DNA of 62,652 nt. It comes from Deltaproteobacteria bacterium (lineage in GTDB: Bacteria > Desulfobacterota > GWC2-55-46 > UBA9637). The stretch is from assembly GCA_016219285.1 (NCBI GenBank), contig JACRNJ010000060.1:1-62652 (forward strand), given 5' to 3'. The position numbers and the translations under genes are program-made. Positions 27,192-34,657 of this stretch are shown here, piece after piece. The notes under the pieces were generated by a model. That model searched no databases. It was not told where the DNA came from and was given only the letters and a program-made list of their open reading frames with translations. Positions within the stretch are counted from its first letter, which is position 1, and each line of letters opens with the position of its first letter.

Positions 27192-28142
27192 TTAATCCCA
27201 CAACCTCGTAGACAAATACCTGTCTCCGCCATCAGGAAACAGAACTACTATAACCCCTTGCTTTAACTTCTTTGCCACTTCAAGGGTGCTCCACATGGCA
27301 GCACCTGATGATTGGCCGACAAAAAGCCCTTCCTCCCGTGCAAGCCTCTTTGCCATATCATATGACTCCTCAGTTGGCGCAGATATCTTGCTGTCAAGTT
27401 TTTCAGGATGATATATGCCTGGGACTATGGATGTAGCCATATGTTTCAAACCTTCAAGACCGTGCAGCGGGGTTGCAGGCTCTATCTGTATTATCTGTAT
27501 ATCAGGGTTAAACTCTTTAAGCCTTCTGCCTGTGCCCATGATAGTACCGCTTGTTCCGATGCTTGCTACAAAATGGGTGATTTTGCCGCCTGTCTGCTCT
27601 ATTATCTCCGGACCTGTGGTATCATAATGCGCCTGAGGATTAGACGGATTATTATACTGGTCAAGCTTGCAGTATTTATCAGGGCTTTCCACATAGAGTT
27701 TCCATGCAAGCCTTATAGCGCCGTCAGAACCTTCCAGTGGATTAGAAAACACAACCTTGGCGCCAAATGCCTTTAATATCTTCTTTCTCTCTTCACTCAC
27801 ATTTGCAGGCACAACCAACTCAACAGCATAACCTTTTACAGCGCCAATCCATGCATATGCAATACCGGTATTACCTGATGTTGAATCAAGGATTATCTTA
27901 TCTTTTGTAAGCCTGCCTGCCTTTTCTGCATCCTCTATCATCCTCTTTGCCGCCCTGTCTTTTACAGAGCCGCCTGGATTATAACTCTCAAGTTTTGCAT
28001 AAACCTCTACATATTCCGGCAGATGTTTTGCAATTCTATTTATCTTAATGAGGGGGGTGTTGCCAACCATGTCGACAATAGACTGCTTTGGCGAACTTAA
28101 ATCCCATTTGGTTTGCGGTAAATCAGAAGTAAGCCTGCTCAC
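27192..28142 (-). CDS. cysM: Cysteine synthase, CysM type
   Basis: PLP enzyme of 316 residues that replaces the acetyl or phospho group of activated serine with a sulfur donor. The PLP Lys is in YNPGGSVKDRAAKRM (about residue 62), the substrate loop is DSTSGNTGIAYAW, the phosphate-binding loop is IGTSGTIMGTGRRL, and SSGAAM lies near the end. The C-terminal STRLWD tail resembles the mycobacterial CysM that uses CysO thiocarboxylate. The start is GTG with GGAG 11 bases upstream. It heads a minus-strand cluster with the JAMM peptidase and MoeB/ThiF genes, so CysO-dependent synthesis is more likely than the sulfide route. Confidence 0.93.
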   Translation of the reverse strand: MSRLTSDLPQTKWDLSSPKQSIVDMVGNTPLIKINRIAKHLPEYVEVYAKLESYNPGGSVKDRAAKRMIEDAEKAGRLTKDKIILDSTSGNTGIAYAWIGAVKGYAVELVVPANVSEERKKILKAFGAKVVFSNPLEGSDGAIRLAWKLYVESPDKYCKLDQYNNPSNPQAHYDTTGPEIIEQTGGKITHFVASIGTSGTIMGTGRRLKEFNPDIQIIQIEPATPLHGLEGLKHMATSIVPGIYHPEKLDSKISAPTEESYDMAKRLAREEGLFVGQSSGAAMWSTLEVAKKLKQGVIVVLFPDGGDRYLSTRLWD

Positions 28143-28171
28143 AATTTATATATCTCCAAAAAATATATTAA

Positions 28172-28268
28172 AAGTTGACCATTGACAAAATAACTGATTT
28201 TATCTTTACAATAAAATCACAAAACGAGGTTTAGTCACAGACTAAACATCCTATTTTGTCAATGGTTG
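28172..28268. promoter_or_regulatory. Three-stem foldable element in the cysM leader
   Basis: A 15-base outer stem (ACCATTGACAAAATA with TATTTTGTCAATGGT) encloses two perfect hairpins: TGATTTTAT/ATAAAATCA with a 7-base loop, and GTTTAGTC/GACTAAAC with a 3-base loop. It lies between a candidate promoter and the cysM start, so it would be in the mRNA leader. It may be a structured regulatory leader or another member of the palindromic repeat class. Confidence 0.55.
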
Positions 28269-28281
28269 AGTCTTTTACTCT

Positions 28282-28308
28282 TGTATAATACTTTAGTATA
28301 TTTGTCAA
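28282..28308 (-). promoter_or_regulatory. Candidate promoter for the cysM cluster
   Basis: On the minus strand a perfect TTGACA (28308-28303) is followed after 15 bases by TATACA (28287-28282). The spacing is shorter than ideal. It is the only good -35 hexamer in the cysM upstream region. Confidence 0.35.
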
Positions 28309-28375
28309 GATAAAATTAGCCTCTTTTTTGCCTCTTTTATATCTTACTTATAAACTCAACAATATCTGAAACAAT

Positions 28376-28409
28376 TTAAAAAGGCCTAATACAATTAACA
28401 TATTAGGCC
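28376..28409 (-). terminator. Rho-independent terminator after ispH
   Basis: On the minus strand GGCCTAATA pairs perfectly with TATTAGGCC around a 9-base loop and is followed by TTTTTAAATT. It lies about 50 bases downstream of the ispH stop and separates the pheA-to-ispH transcript from cysM. Confidence 0.8.
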
Positions 28410-28456
28410 CGATTCTGAATAAGTTACCGGTAATGAAATAAAGAAAGATTATAGCC

Positions 28457-29293
28457 CTAACCCCTATTTTTCACAGCTTCTATCACCTTTTCTATTATCC
28501 AGTTCGGGGTAGAAGCGCCGGCAGTTATACCTACATTTTTTGCGCCGTTAAAATGTATTTGATTTAACTCCTCCGGCACCTCTATATGATAGGTTTTAGG
28601 CTGAATCTTTCTGCAAATCTCCGCCAGGCGGTTGGTATTTGCGCTGTTCCTGCCGCCGACTACAATCATGCAGTCCACTTGTTTTGCAAGCTCTATTGAT
28701 TCCTGCTGCCTCACAGATGTTGCATTACATATGGTATTAAATATCTTAAGCTCTGATGCTTTTTTGAGGCAGTGGGCGACTACCGCCTGAAGGTTTTCTA
28801 TGGATTGGGTTGTCTGCGCCACTATGCCTATCTTTTTCCTTCTCGGCATATGCTTTAAATCTTCTACAGAAGCGGCTGCAATTATATCCTTTGCGCCGTA
28901 ACTCAAAATACCCCTGACCTCAGGATGCTCCTTTTCCCCCACAACAATCACGGAATACCCTTCTCTTGTTAACAACTCTACATAGTCATGGGTCTTTTTA
29001 ACAAAAGGACATGTTGCATCAACAACCTTGAGCCTCTTTTCTCTTATAGTCGCCATTTCATGCGATGTAACTCCGTGAGAGCGCACTATAACAGTCCCAT
29101 TATTTATTTCTTCAACCTTATCTGCCTTGGATATGCCCGACTCCTCCAACTCTTTAACAACCTGAGGGTTATGAATAATCGGGCCGAGTGTATAAATATT
29201 GCCGTTGGCCTCTTTGACACAATCATGAGCCAGATTTATCGCCCTCTTAACCCCAAAGCAAAACCCTGCATTTTTAGCAACAAGTATTTCCAT
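28457..29293 (-). CDS. ispH: 4-hydroxy-3-methylbut-2-enyl diphosphate reductase
   Basis: Last enzyme of the MEP isoprenoid pathway, an iron-sulfur protein that makes IPP and DMAPP. The three cluster Cys lie in AGFCFGVKRA (residue 12), VDATCPFVKKTH (about 95) and NTICNATSVRQQE (about 190), with the conserved TGAS-like ITAGASTPNWIIEKV. Length 278 is normal. It ends the aromatic and cmk cluster and is followed by a strong terminator. Upstream of the ATG lies an ATTTACG-type repeat fragment (29288-29325), with no Shine-Dalgarno. Confidence 0.96.
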   Translation of the reverse strand: MEILVAKNAGFCFGVKRAINLAHDCVKEANGNIYTLGPIIHNPQVVKELEESGISKADKVEEINNGTVIVRSHGVTSHEMATIREKRLKVVDATCPFVKKTHDYVELLTREGYSVIVVGEKEHPEVRGILSYGAKDIIAAASVEDLKHMPRRKKIGIVAQTTQSIENLQAVVAHCLKKASELKIFNTICNATSVRQQESIELAKQVDCMIVVGGRNSANTNRLAEICRKIQPKTYHIEVPEELNQIHFNGAKNVGITAGASTPNWIIEKVIEAVKNRG

Positions 29294-29314
29294 AATACGA
29301 TTTATGATTTAAAT

Positions 29315-30025
29315 CTAAAATATTTTTCTTTGCTTTATTATTTCCAACATCTTTGCGACTACTTCTCTTATTGTCATATCGCTTGTATCTATATACACAG
29401 CGTCGTCCGCCTTTTTTAACGGCGCATGTTCCCGCGTGGAATCCATCAGGTCTCTTTTCTTTTCATCTTCAATGATTTTTTCAAGCGAAACATCTTGCCC
29501 TTTTTCCTGTAATTCCGAATGGCGCCTTTTACCGCGAACCTCCGGAGACGCATCTATATAAAACTTGATATCTGCATCCGGAAAAACAACTGTGCCGATG
29601 TCTCTGCCTTCCATTATAACAGAACCTTTTGCTGCAAGTAAACGTTGAAGCCTGACCATTGCATCACGTACAGCTTTTTTGGATGACACCTTGGAAGAAA
29701 GTTGGCTTACAAAAGACGTTCGTATCTTTTCGGAATAATCATCGCCATCAATGGATATCCTGTTTATTCCATTTTTATTTTCGAAACACAAATTTATCTT
29801 TGAACAAAAATCTTTTAATACATTTGTATCCTCAATATCAATTACAAGCTCGTGCATCTTGAGCGCAACAGCGCGATACATGGCGCCTGTGTCAATGTAG
29901 GTGTAGGCTAATTCCTTTGCCAGAAGTTTTGCCAATGTGGATTTGCCCGAACCGGCAGGTCCGTCTATGGCGATGATATGCCCGGGACGCGATTTTCGAT
30001 TTTCGATTTTCGATTTTTGATTCAT
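29315..30025 (-). CDS. cmk: Cytidylate kinase
   Basis: Phosphorylates CMP and dCMP. After an unusual basic N-terminus the enzyme starts with IIAIDGPAGSGKSTLAKLLA (P-loop near residues 22-30); DTGAMYRAVAL, GRDIGTVVFPDADIKFYIDA and RDLMDSTREHAPLKKADDA follow. The first 15 residues (MNQKSKIENRKSRPG) are encoded by an ATTTTCG heptamer repeat. The ATG overlaps the aroA stop by ATGA, and no other start precedes the P-loop, so this extension is probably translated. The position after aroA is common. Confidence 0.95.
   Translation of the reverse strand: MNQKSKIENRKSRPGHIIAIDGPAGSGKSTLAKLLAKELAYTYIDTGAMYRAVALKMHELVIDIEDTNVLKDFCSKINLCFENKNGINRISIDGDDYSEKIRTSFVSQLSSKVSSKKAVRDAMVRLQRLLAAKGSVIMEGRDIGTVVFPDADIKFYIDASPEVRGKRRHSELQEKGQDVSLEKIIEDEKKRDLMDSTREHAPLKKADDAVYIDTSDMTIREVVAKMLEIIKQRKIF
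29988..30022. repeat. Heptamer repeat (ATTTTCG) inside the cmk N-terminus
   Basis: GATTTTCGATTTTCGATTTT is a near-perfect tandem of 7-base units at the start of cmk and is translated as KSKIENRKS. Confidence 0.8.
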
Positions 30026-31335
30026 TCCTGCGATTCAGAAACAGCGCATCCGAGACCGGAAAGCGTTTTGACAAAACCGGGAAACGATGTGTCTATGCAG
30101 TCTGTATTTGAAACAGTTATCCCTTTTTCTACTGCCAGCCCCGCAACAATCATAGACATAGCAACCCTGTGGTCGCCCCAGCTTGTGCAACTGTCATTCC
30201 CTATTGGTTTTTTCCCGCCTTCTATAGTCATACCATCTTGCAACGGAGTAACCTTAACGCCTATCTTCCTAAGTTCACTTGTCATTGATTCAATCCTGTC
30301 TGTCTCCTTTACCTTTAGTTCTTTAGCATCTTTTATGGTCGTGATTCCATCCGCAAATGCAGCGGCAACGGCAATAACTGGCAATTCATCAATGGCCCTC
30401 GGAATTATATCTCCCTTTATCTCTATGCCTTTGAGCCTGCTTGATTTTATAAGAATATCTCCGACAGGTTCGCCGGAAATTTCTCTTTGATTTGCTATTT
30501 TCAGATCTCCGCCCATTGCCTGTAATATATCAATAATCCCTGTCCTTGTTGGATTTATGCCGGCATTTTTTATCAGCAGCTCCGAATCCTTTGTGATAAG
30601 CGCGGCAACCATAAAAAATGCGGCAGACGAAATATCGCCCGGGACTTCAATCTTCTTGCCTACAAGTTTCTGCCCGCCCTTGATGCTGACGGTTGCTCCA
30701 TTGCGTTTTACATCTGCGCCGAAATATGCAAGCATTCGTTCCGTGTGGTCTCTTGAAATGGTCGGCTCAATAACGGTAGTAACTCCGTCTGCATAGAGAC
30801 CTGCCATAAGGATGGCGGATTTTATCTGTGCGCTGGCAACCGGAGAATTGTAAGTCATCCCCTTCAGTTTTGAGCCAACAATAGCAAGAGGCGCCTTATT
30901 CCCATCCTCCCGTCCGAATATCTTAGCGCCCATTAGGTTCAATGGTTCCACAACCCTTTTCATCGGCCTCTTTCTCAGATATTGATCTCCGGTGAGGACA
31001 GAAAAAAACTTCTGGCCTGAAAGCAGCCCTGTTAAAAGTCTCATGGTGGTTCCAGAATTTCCCGCGTCTATAAAATCTTCCGGCTCTTTCAGTCCGTGAA
31101 GGCCCTTGCCCTGAATGGCAACTATACCGTTTTCATGCTCATCAATGCGAATTCCCATCTGCCTGAAGGCCTTGAGCGTAGCCATATTGTCTTCGCCCTT
31201 CAAAAGCCCTTTTATTGTCGTATCCCCTTCTGCAATAGAACCGAGCATAATCGCCCTGTGAGAGATGCTCTTGTCCCCCGGAACGGTTATCTCGCCCTTG
31301 AGGGATTGGGTTTTTTTTATGGTTATGGATTTCAT
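30022..31335 (-). CDS. aroA: 3-phosphoshikimate 1-carboxyvinyltransferase (EPSP synthase)
   Basis: Sixth step of the shikimate pathway. The 437 residues have the PEP and S3P-binding LKGEITVPGDKSISHRAIML (about 10-29), DAGNSGTTMRLLTGLLSG (about 88-105), the RKRPMKRVVEPL loop, ISRDHTERML and KETDRIESMTSEL. It reads through to cmk with a 4-base overlap. No Shine-Dalgarno is visible before the ATG at 31335. In related genomes tyrA is directly upstream; here about 3.2 kb of accessory genes intervene. Confidence 0.96.
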   Translation of the reverse strand: MKSITIKKTQSLKGEITVPGDKSISHRAIMLGSIAEGDTTIKGLLKGEDNMATLKAFRQMGIRIDEHENGIVAIQGKGLHGLKEPEDFIDAGNSGTTMRLLTGLLSGQKFFSVLTGDQYLRKRPMKRVVEPLNLMGAKIFGREDGNKAPLAIVGSKLKGMTYNSPVASAQIKSAILMAGLYADGVTTVIEPTISRDHTERMLAYFGADVKRNGATVSIKGGQKLVGKKIEVPGDISSAAFFMVAALITKDSELLIKNAGINPTRTGIIDILQAMGGDLKIANQREISGEPVGDILIKSSRLKGIEIKGDIIPRAIDELPVIAVAAAFADGITTIKDAKELKVKETDRIESMTSELRKIGVKVTPLQDGMTIEGGKKPIGNDSCTSWGDHRVAMSMIVAGLAVEKGITVSNTDCIDTSFPGFVKTLSGLGCAVSESQE

Positions 31336-31367
31336 AAGATGGCCGCGCCTGCAGAAAAACTGCTTTT

Positions 31368-31544
31368 TTACTTTTTAAAATATGCCTCAGCCTTGTTACT
31401 CCTTTTACTCCTTAAATTTCTTATAACCTCTACCCTGTCTCTAAGTCCTTCCACTATTTTTATTTTCTCGTCAATAGATAATTTTACCAATTCCTTTCGC
31501 CTTTCCTCTTTTATTTTCAAGCAATTCTCTTTTGTCCATTCCAT
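31368..31544 (-). CDS. Small charged protein paired with the nucleotidyltransferase
   Basis: 58 residues (from MEWTKENCLKIKEERRKELV) rich in Lys and Glu and predicted all-helical. The start at 31544 has AGAGG about 11 bases upstream; a TTG three codons earlier overlaps the upstream stop. No family is recognised. It directly follows the nucleotidyltransferase gene and may be its partner, as small helical proteins often are in toxin-antitoxin type pairs. That is inference. Confidence 0.6.
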   Translation of the reverse strand: MEWTKENCLKIKEERRKELVKLSIDEKIKIVEGLRDRVEVIRNLRSKRSNKAEAYFKK

Positions 31545-31549
31545 AATAT

Positions 31550-32062
31550 TCAAACCTCTATCAGTTTTTTTATTTTTTCATATTTAACCGTTAGGTTATG
31601 TCTTGAAATTATATCCGCGAATACCGCTTCTTCATAGCATTTTTCTTTTATAAATTGTTCCAACCTTATCTTGTCTTTAGGTCTTCCGACATGTATACAT
31701 ATTGCCATCAGGTATTCTGCAGAAAATACCCTGACTGCTTGTCCCTCTATTACTTCTATTCTTGCTTTTTCCAATGCCTCTTTTTCCAAACTTGTTGTTG
31801 CCGGTAAAAATTGAACAGGCCAACCATCTATTACCAGCCCTCCTTTTTTAAATTCTTTATATCCTTCTTCAGCCAAACTTCCGAACAGCGATGACAATGT
31901 AATGATTCCGCCTTCATGAGATTCAATATTTATAAATACATCCAAGTCTTCCGTTAATGCGGCTTCCAAATAAAAAAATGACGCCACCGCGCCGCCTATG
32001 GCGTAGTCTTTTATTACGCCTTTTTCTTTTAGCTTATTGATTGCCTGTATAGTGCGTTTCAT
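31550..32062 (-). CDS. Nucleotidyltransferase-fold protein (AbiE/DUF6036-like)
   Basis: 170 residues with a minimal polymerase-beta-like nucleotidyltransferase signature: YAIGGAVASFFYLEAALTED followed by LDVFI, i.e. GG, then TxDLDV. The later LMAICIHVGRPKDKIRLEQF resembles the helical part of AbiEii-like or DUF6036 enzymes that read KxxRKKDxxDI. It overlaps the upstream 54-residue gene by ATGA and is followed within a few bases by the 58-residue gene, so the three are translationally linked. Such enzymes occur in toxin-antitoxin and abortive-infection loci. Activity is not certain. Confidence 0.72.
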   Translation of the reverse strand: MKRTIQAINKLKEKGVIKDYAIGGAVASFFYLEAALTEDLDVFINIESHEGGIITLSSLFGSLAEEGYKEFKKGGLVIDGWPVQFLPATTSLEKEALEKARIEVIEGQAVRVFSAEYLMAICIHVGRPKDKIRLEQFIKEKCYEEAVFADIISRHNLTVKYEKIKKLIEV

Positions 32063-32223
32063 CCTACTCCCTCAACATAATGTCTGCCGACATTGAAGTT
32101 TTGGATATGCTCGGCAAGTTTGTCAAGATTCATATCCTCTACTATTTCTTTAGCCTTTTCCTCATTTTGAGCCTCAACTTCAACATGTCCAGCGAATTCA
32201 AAATCTACAAAGAATTTGGGCAT
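32059..32223 (-). CDS. Small protein (54 aa) upstream of the nucleotidyltransferase
   Basis: A short frame below usual length cut-offs: start at 32223 with GGAGGTG correctly spaced upstream, sequence beginning MPKFFVDFEFAGHVEVEAQN, stop overlapping the next ATG (ATGA). The strong Shine-Dalgarno and coupling to the next gene make it credible. It is acidic, with a beta-rich first half (FVDFEFAGHVEVEA) and a helical second half. No family recognised. Confidence 0.7.
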   Translation of the reverse strand: MPKFFVDFEFAGHVEVEAQNEEKAKEIVEDMNLDKLAEHIQNFNVGRHYVEGVG

Positions 32224-32245
32224 AAAACACCTCCATAATAATTGC

Positions 32246-32497
32246 TTATGACATTAACCCACCGCCACCCTCATCGCCTCTTGTTTTTGCACTTTCCCAT
32301 CCAGTCTGGCCAAGTATACTTATAGATTTTGGTGGGTTTAGTTTTTTAAAAATATCAGTTTTGGGTTTGCATGCAACTTCAAAAGGACATTCTTTGAGAT
32401 TTGGCAATAATGGATTATCACCGGAAACAAAATTAGATTTTTCAATTACTATATATCCTTGAGTATCTGTACAAGGCAATATTTTATATGATTTCAT
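32246..32497 (-). CDS. Hypothetical protein (83 aa)
   Basis: Begins three bases after the stop of the nuclease-like gene, so probably in the same operon. The sequence opens MKSYKILPCTDTQGYIVIEK and has Pro-rich and Gly-rich parts, with GDEGGGGLMS at the end. No domain is recognised. Supported mainly by its tight operon position and the absence of a competing frame. Confidence 0.5.
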   Translation of the reverse strand: MKSYKILPCTDTQGYIVIEKSNFVSGDNPLLPNLKECPFEVACKPKTDIFKKLNPPKSISILGQTGWESAKTRGDEGGGGLMS

Positions 32498-32500
32498 AAT

Positions 32501-33235
32501 TTACAAGGCAAGACTGCTTTCTAATGTCGCAAGTTCATTCATTCTTGCATGCCAACTTGAAACATCATCATAGCTAAGAAATTTAGCTCTATTGTGAATA
32601 GGCCTAAAAACTTCTAAAGACAATTTTGCTTCAAATTCTTTTTTCCTGACTTCAGCAGCCACTATGCGAAAGTCAGTATAGAAATCTTGGAGTTCGACAA
32701 ACTTTGAAAGAGAATTCTTAATATCAGTTGAATGTTCAACCTCAAAAAGCATGGTAGGCATTTTCCGGACATTAAACCATATCACATCCACTGAACGTAT
32801 CCTTTGTATGATGTGTTCATATGTAAATCTATAACATTCGGCAGCAGTAGTAATTTCTCCGAGTTTTTTACCCAAATATGCATTATTCTTATCTTGATTT
32901 GGCACAAAGGTTTCATATTTCTTTAAATTGCCAATTTCTACAATTATGCCCTGAAAGTAAGTATGATTGAACTCTTCCTGTTTTTGTTTAGGAACATCTC
33001 GTGGAGGCAATATGTCAAAAGGCAACTTGTTTTTATAAGAGTTTAGTGCCCAAAGTCCAGGTCTTATCTTGAAGAAATATCTTTCATTCTGTACTATCCT
33101 TCTAATACTTGCAAATGGAGTTTTTGTTTTCCATTCGCAACCTGCTATTTTCAAGACATTTTGATTAAGAAAGCCCAGCGTGGCATAGCCCCCCTTTTCT
33201 TCCATAACTTTTATAACTGCTTCATGTTGTCGCAT
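32501..33235 (-). CDS. Putative winged-helix plus PD-(D/E)xK nuclease-like protein
   Basis: 244 residues in two parts. The first 70 (MRQHEAVIKVMEEKGGYATL...FFKIRPGLWAL) have the shape of a HARE-type winged helix, common in restriction and chromatin proteins. The C-terminal half has SVDVIWFN and MPTMLFEVEHSTDIKN, then FRIVAAEVRKKEFEAKL; the Asp and the FEVEHS strand match the pattern of PD-(D/E)xK-like restriction enzymes. No methyltransferase is beside it. It sits three bases after the 100-residue gene and three bases before the 83-residue gene. The nuclease assignment is by motif only. Confidence 0.62.
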   Translation of the reverse strand: MRQHEAVIKVMEEKGGYATLGFLNQNVLKIAGCEWKTKTPFASIRRIVQNERYFFKIRPGLWALNSYKNKLPFDILPPRDVPKQKQEEFNHTYFQGIIVEIGNLKKYETFVPNQDKNNAYLGKKLGEITTAAECYRFTYEHIIQRIRSVDVIWFNVRKMPTMLFEVEHSTDIKNSLSKFVELQDFYTDFRIVAAEVRKKEFEAKLSLEVFRPIHNRAKFLSYDDVSSWHARMNELATLESSLAL

Positions 33236-33238
33236 TAT

Positions 33239-33541
33239 TTAGAACCCCAAAATCAAATCATTAAAATTATCATCTTCTATAAATAATGTTCCTGATACAT
33301 TATTAAGATGTGTGTTCATTTGTATTGGGTTTGACAAATCAGCATATATAGTTTTTTCTTCTATAAAGTTGCCAATAAAATCTACTGCAATGGTATCAAA
33401 CTCTTTTCGTTTGTTTAACATGCGAATATCTTTCTTCTTTTTATAAACAATGCTTACTTCTTGTATTGGACCAGCAGCCCCACAATATTTATTAAATAAC
33501 CCTTCGTTTAATAATTTGTAAAATTCACTTTTCTTTATCAT
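33239..33541 (-). CDS. Hypothetical protein (100 aa), first gene of the nuclease-like operon
   Basis: Starts MIKKSEFYKLLNEGLFNKYC and continues as a beta-rich protein (FDTIAVDFIGNF, TIYADLSNPIQ, SGTLFIEDDNF). No family recognised. It is spaced three bases from the nuclease-like gene, so the two are likely made together. AT-rich like the rest of the island. Confidence 0.6.
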   Translation of the reverse strand: MIKKSEFYKLLNEGLFNKYCGAAGPIQEVSIVYKKKKDIRMLNKRKEFDTIAVDFIGNFIEEKTIYADLSNPIQMNTHLNNVSGTLFIEDDNFNDLILGF

Positions 33542-33574
33542 GTAGCTATAGTGAAAGTAATAAATAACTTGCCA

Positions 33575-33702
33575 TTTTTTCTGTCATTCCCACAGTCTTT
33601 AAGCGGGAACCCAGAGTCTTTCTGTTTTCGCCAGTATCGCAAAAGACACTGGATGCCTCCCCGAATGTCTCTATCGGGGATAGAAGCATTCGGGCATGAC
33701 AG
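33575..33702. repeat. Palindromic element with CTGTCAT ends
   Basis: Outer arms CTGTCATTCCC and CGGGCATGACAG enclose smaller palindromes, including a P5 unit (CCCCGAATG...CTATCGGGG, 33659-33679). The rest of 33542-33839 shows no coding frame. The element marks a break between the two accessory operons. Confidence 0.7.
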
Positions 33703-33839
33703 TTATTAAATTTTCATCCCTCTTTGTGAGCCAACGGCTCATGGATGTTTCATAATACCAATCTTATTTAGTTCACACCTTTAACTTAAAAGTCTTGTAA
33801 TAGAAAAATTGGGACAGCGCAACCATTCATTACCAGTCA

Positions 33840-34250
33840 TCAAATCAGTTTGCTCTCCGACAAATAATTCCGAATGGCCTTGATAAATCCCTCGGCTTTA
33901 TCTATGAAAGGTTCTACCTGTTCATAAGTAAGCTCTACATATTCCCTATAATCTCCTCGTTGGCGCATGTCAAAGGCAATATTCACAGCTTCGCCAATAT
34001 CATTTGGCAATAGACCACTTTTGATAAATCTACTGTTAAAGTAGGATAAAACTCCGCTGTGTTTTGAGGATGTATAAGGCTCAAATATAAGTAGGCCGAG
34101 GATGGCATAAAACATTGCATAGTAAACTCTATTTATTACAGACCTTGAACTTTTTCTGCCGGATAAAAGATATTTCGCCTCATCAAGGGTTTCTGAGGCT
34201 TGTTTCAGGCGATAAATGGCCAGTTCGCGCCTTTTCTCATCGGAGGTCAA
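33840..34250 (-). CDS. HEPN domain protein
   Basis: 136 residues, all-helical, of the HEPN/UPF0332 type: INRVYYAMFYAILGLL near residue 40, SSKHSGVLSYF, and MRQRGDYREYVELTYEQVEP. The canonical RNase motif Rx4-6H is not evident, so ribonuclease activity is uncertain. It overlaps the MNT gene by ATGA. HEPN/MNT pairs are known toxin-antitoxin modules in which the nucleotidyltransferase neutralises the HEPN protein, in some cases by AMPylation. Confidence 0.85.
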   Translation of the reverse strand: MTSDEKRRELAIYRLKQASETLDEAKYLLSGRKSSRSVINRVYYAMFYAILGLLIFEPYTSSKHSGVLSYFNSRFIKSGLLPNDIGEAVNIAFDMRQRGDYREYVELTYEQVEPFIDKAEGFIKAIRNYLSESKLI

Positions 34251-34570
34251 AGAGGGATTCCCTCCCTTTCTATAATCCTGTATAACGGCGATTGGTCAAG
34301 CGGACCTTCTTCTAACTCCTTCTTGCTGAAAAGCACTGCGGATATAAAACAGTCATATTGTAAATTGATATTGAATATAGCTTTATCAACATCAGCCTCA
34401 ATCCGCGGGTTTAATTCAGATAGTTCAATCATTATGTCTATATCAGATTCAGGGGTGTCATCCTCCCTTGCTTTTGAGCCGAACACGCGAAAATCGAGAA
34501 GGCTATATTTTTCGCTTAAAATCTTCTTTAGCTCCCCAATAGCACTTTTTTCTGATTGTTTTAATGACAT
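34247..34570 (-). CDS. MNT-type nucleotidyltransferase (antitoxin-like)
   Basis: 107 residues with the minimal nucleotidyltransferase motif GSKAREDDTPESDIDIMIEL: GS, ten residues, DxD, followed by a third acidic site in the strand around NLQYDCFISAV. AAAGG stands before the ATG. It is the first gene of an MNT-HEPN operon lying just downstream of tyrA. As in known pairs, it would be the antitoxin. Confidence 0.87.
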   Translation of the reverse strand: MSLKQSEKSAIGELKKILSEKYSLLDFRVFGSKAREDDTPESDIDIMIELSELNPRIEADVDKAIFNINLQYDCFISAVLFSKKELEEGPLDQSPLYRIIEREGIPL

Positions 34571-34657
34571 AGGATACCTTTTTAGATACCGGTAAAGTAA
34601 AGATTACCACATCGTTATCGTGCTAATCAATCTGAAGCAGCTCCTTACAACCTCTCC

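Noticed and set aside
28143-28456. A CysO/ThiS-like small gene next to cysM
   Set aside because: Both strands were scanned by eye for a 70-95-codon frame ending in Gly-Gly; none is present, only the leader structure and the terminator.
31368-34570. Prophage or integrative element in the tyrA-aroA gap
   Set aside because: No integrase, phage structural gene, attachment-site repeat or tRNA target is visible; the segment is a small accessory gene set.
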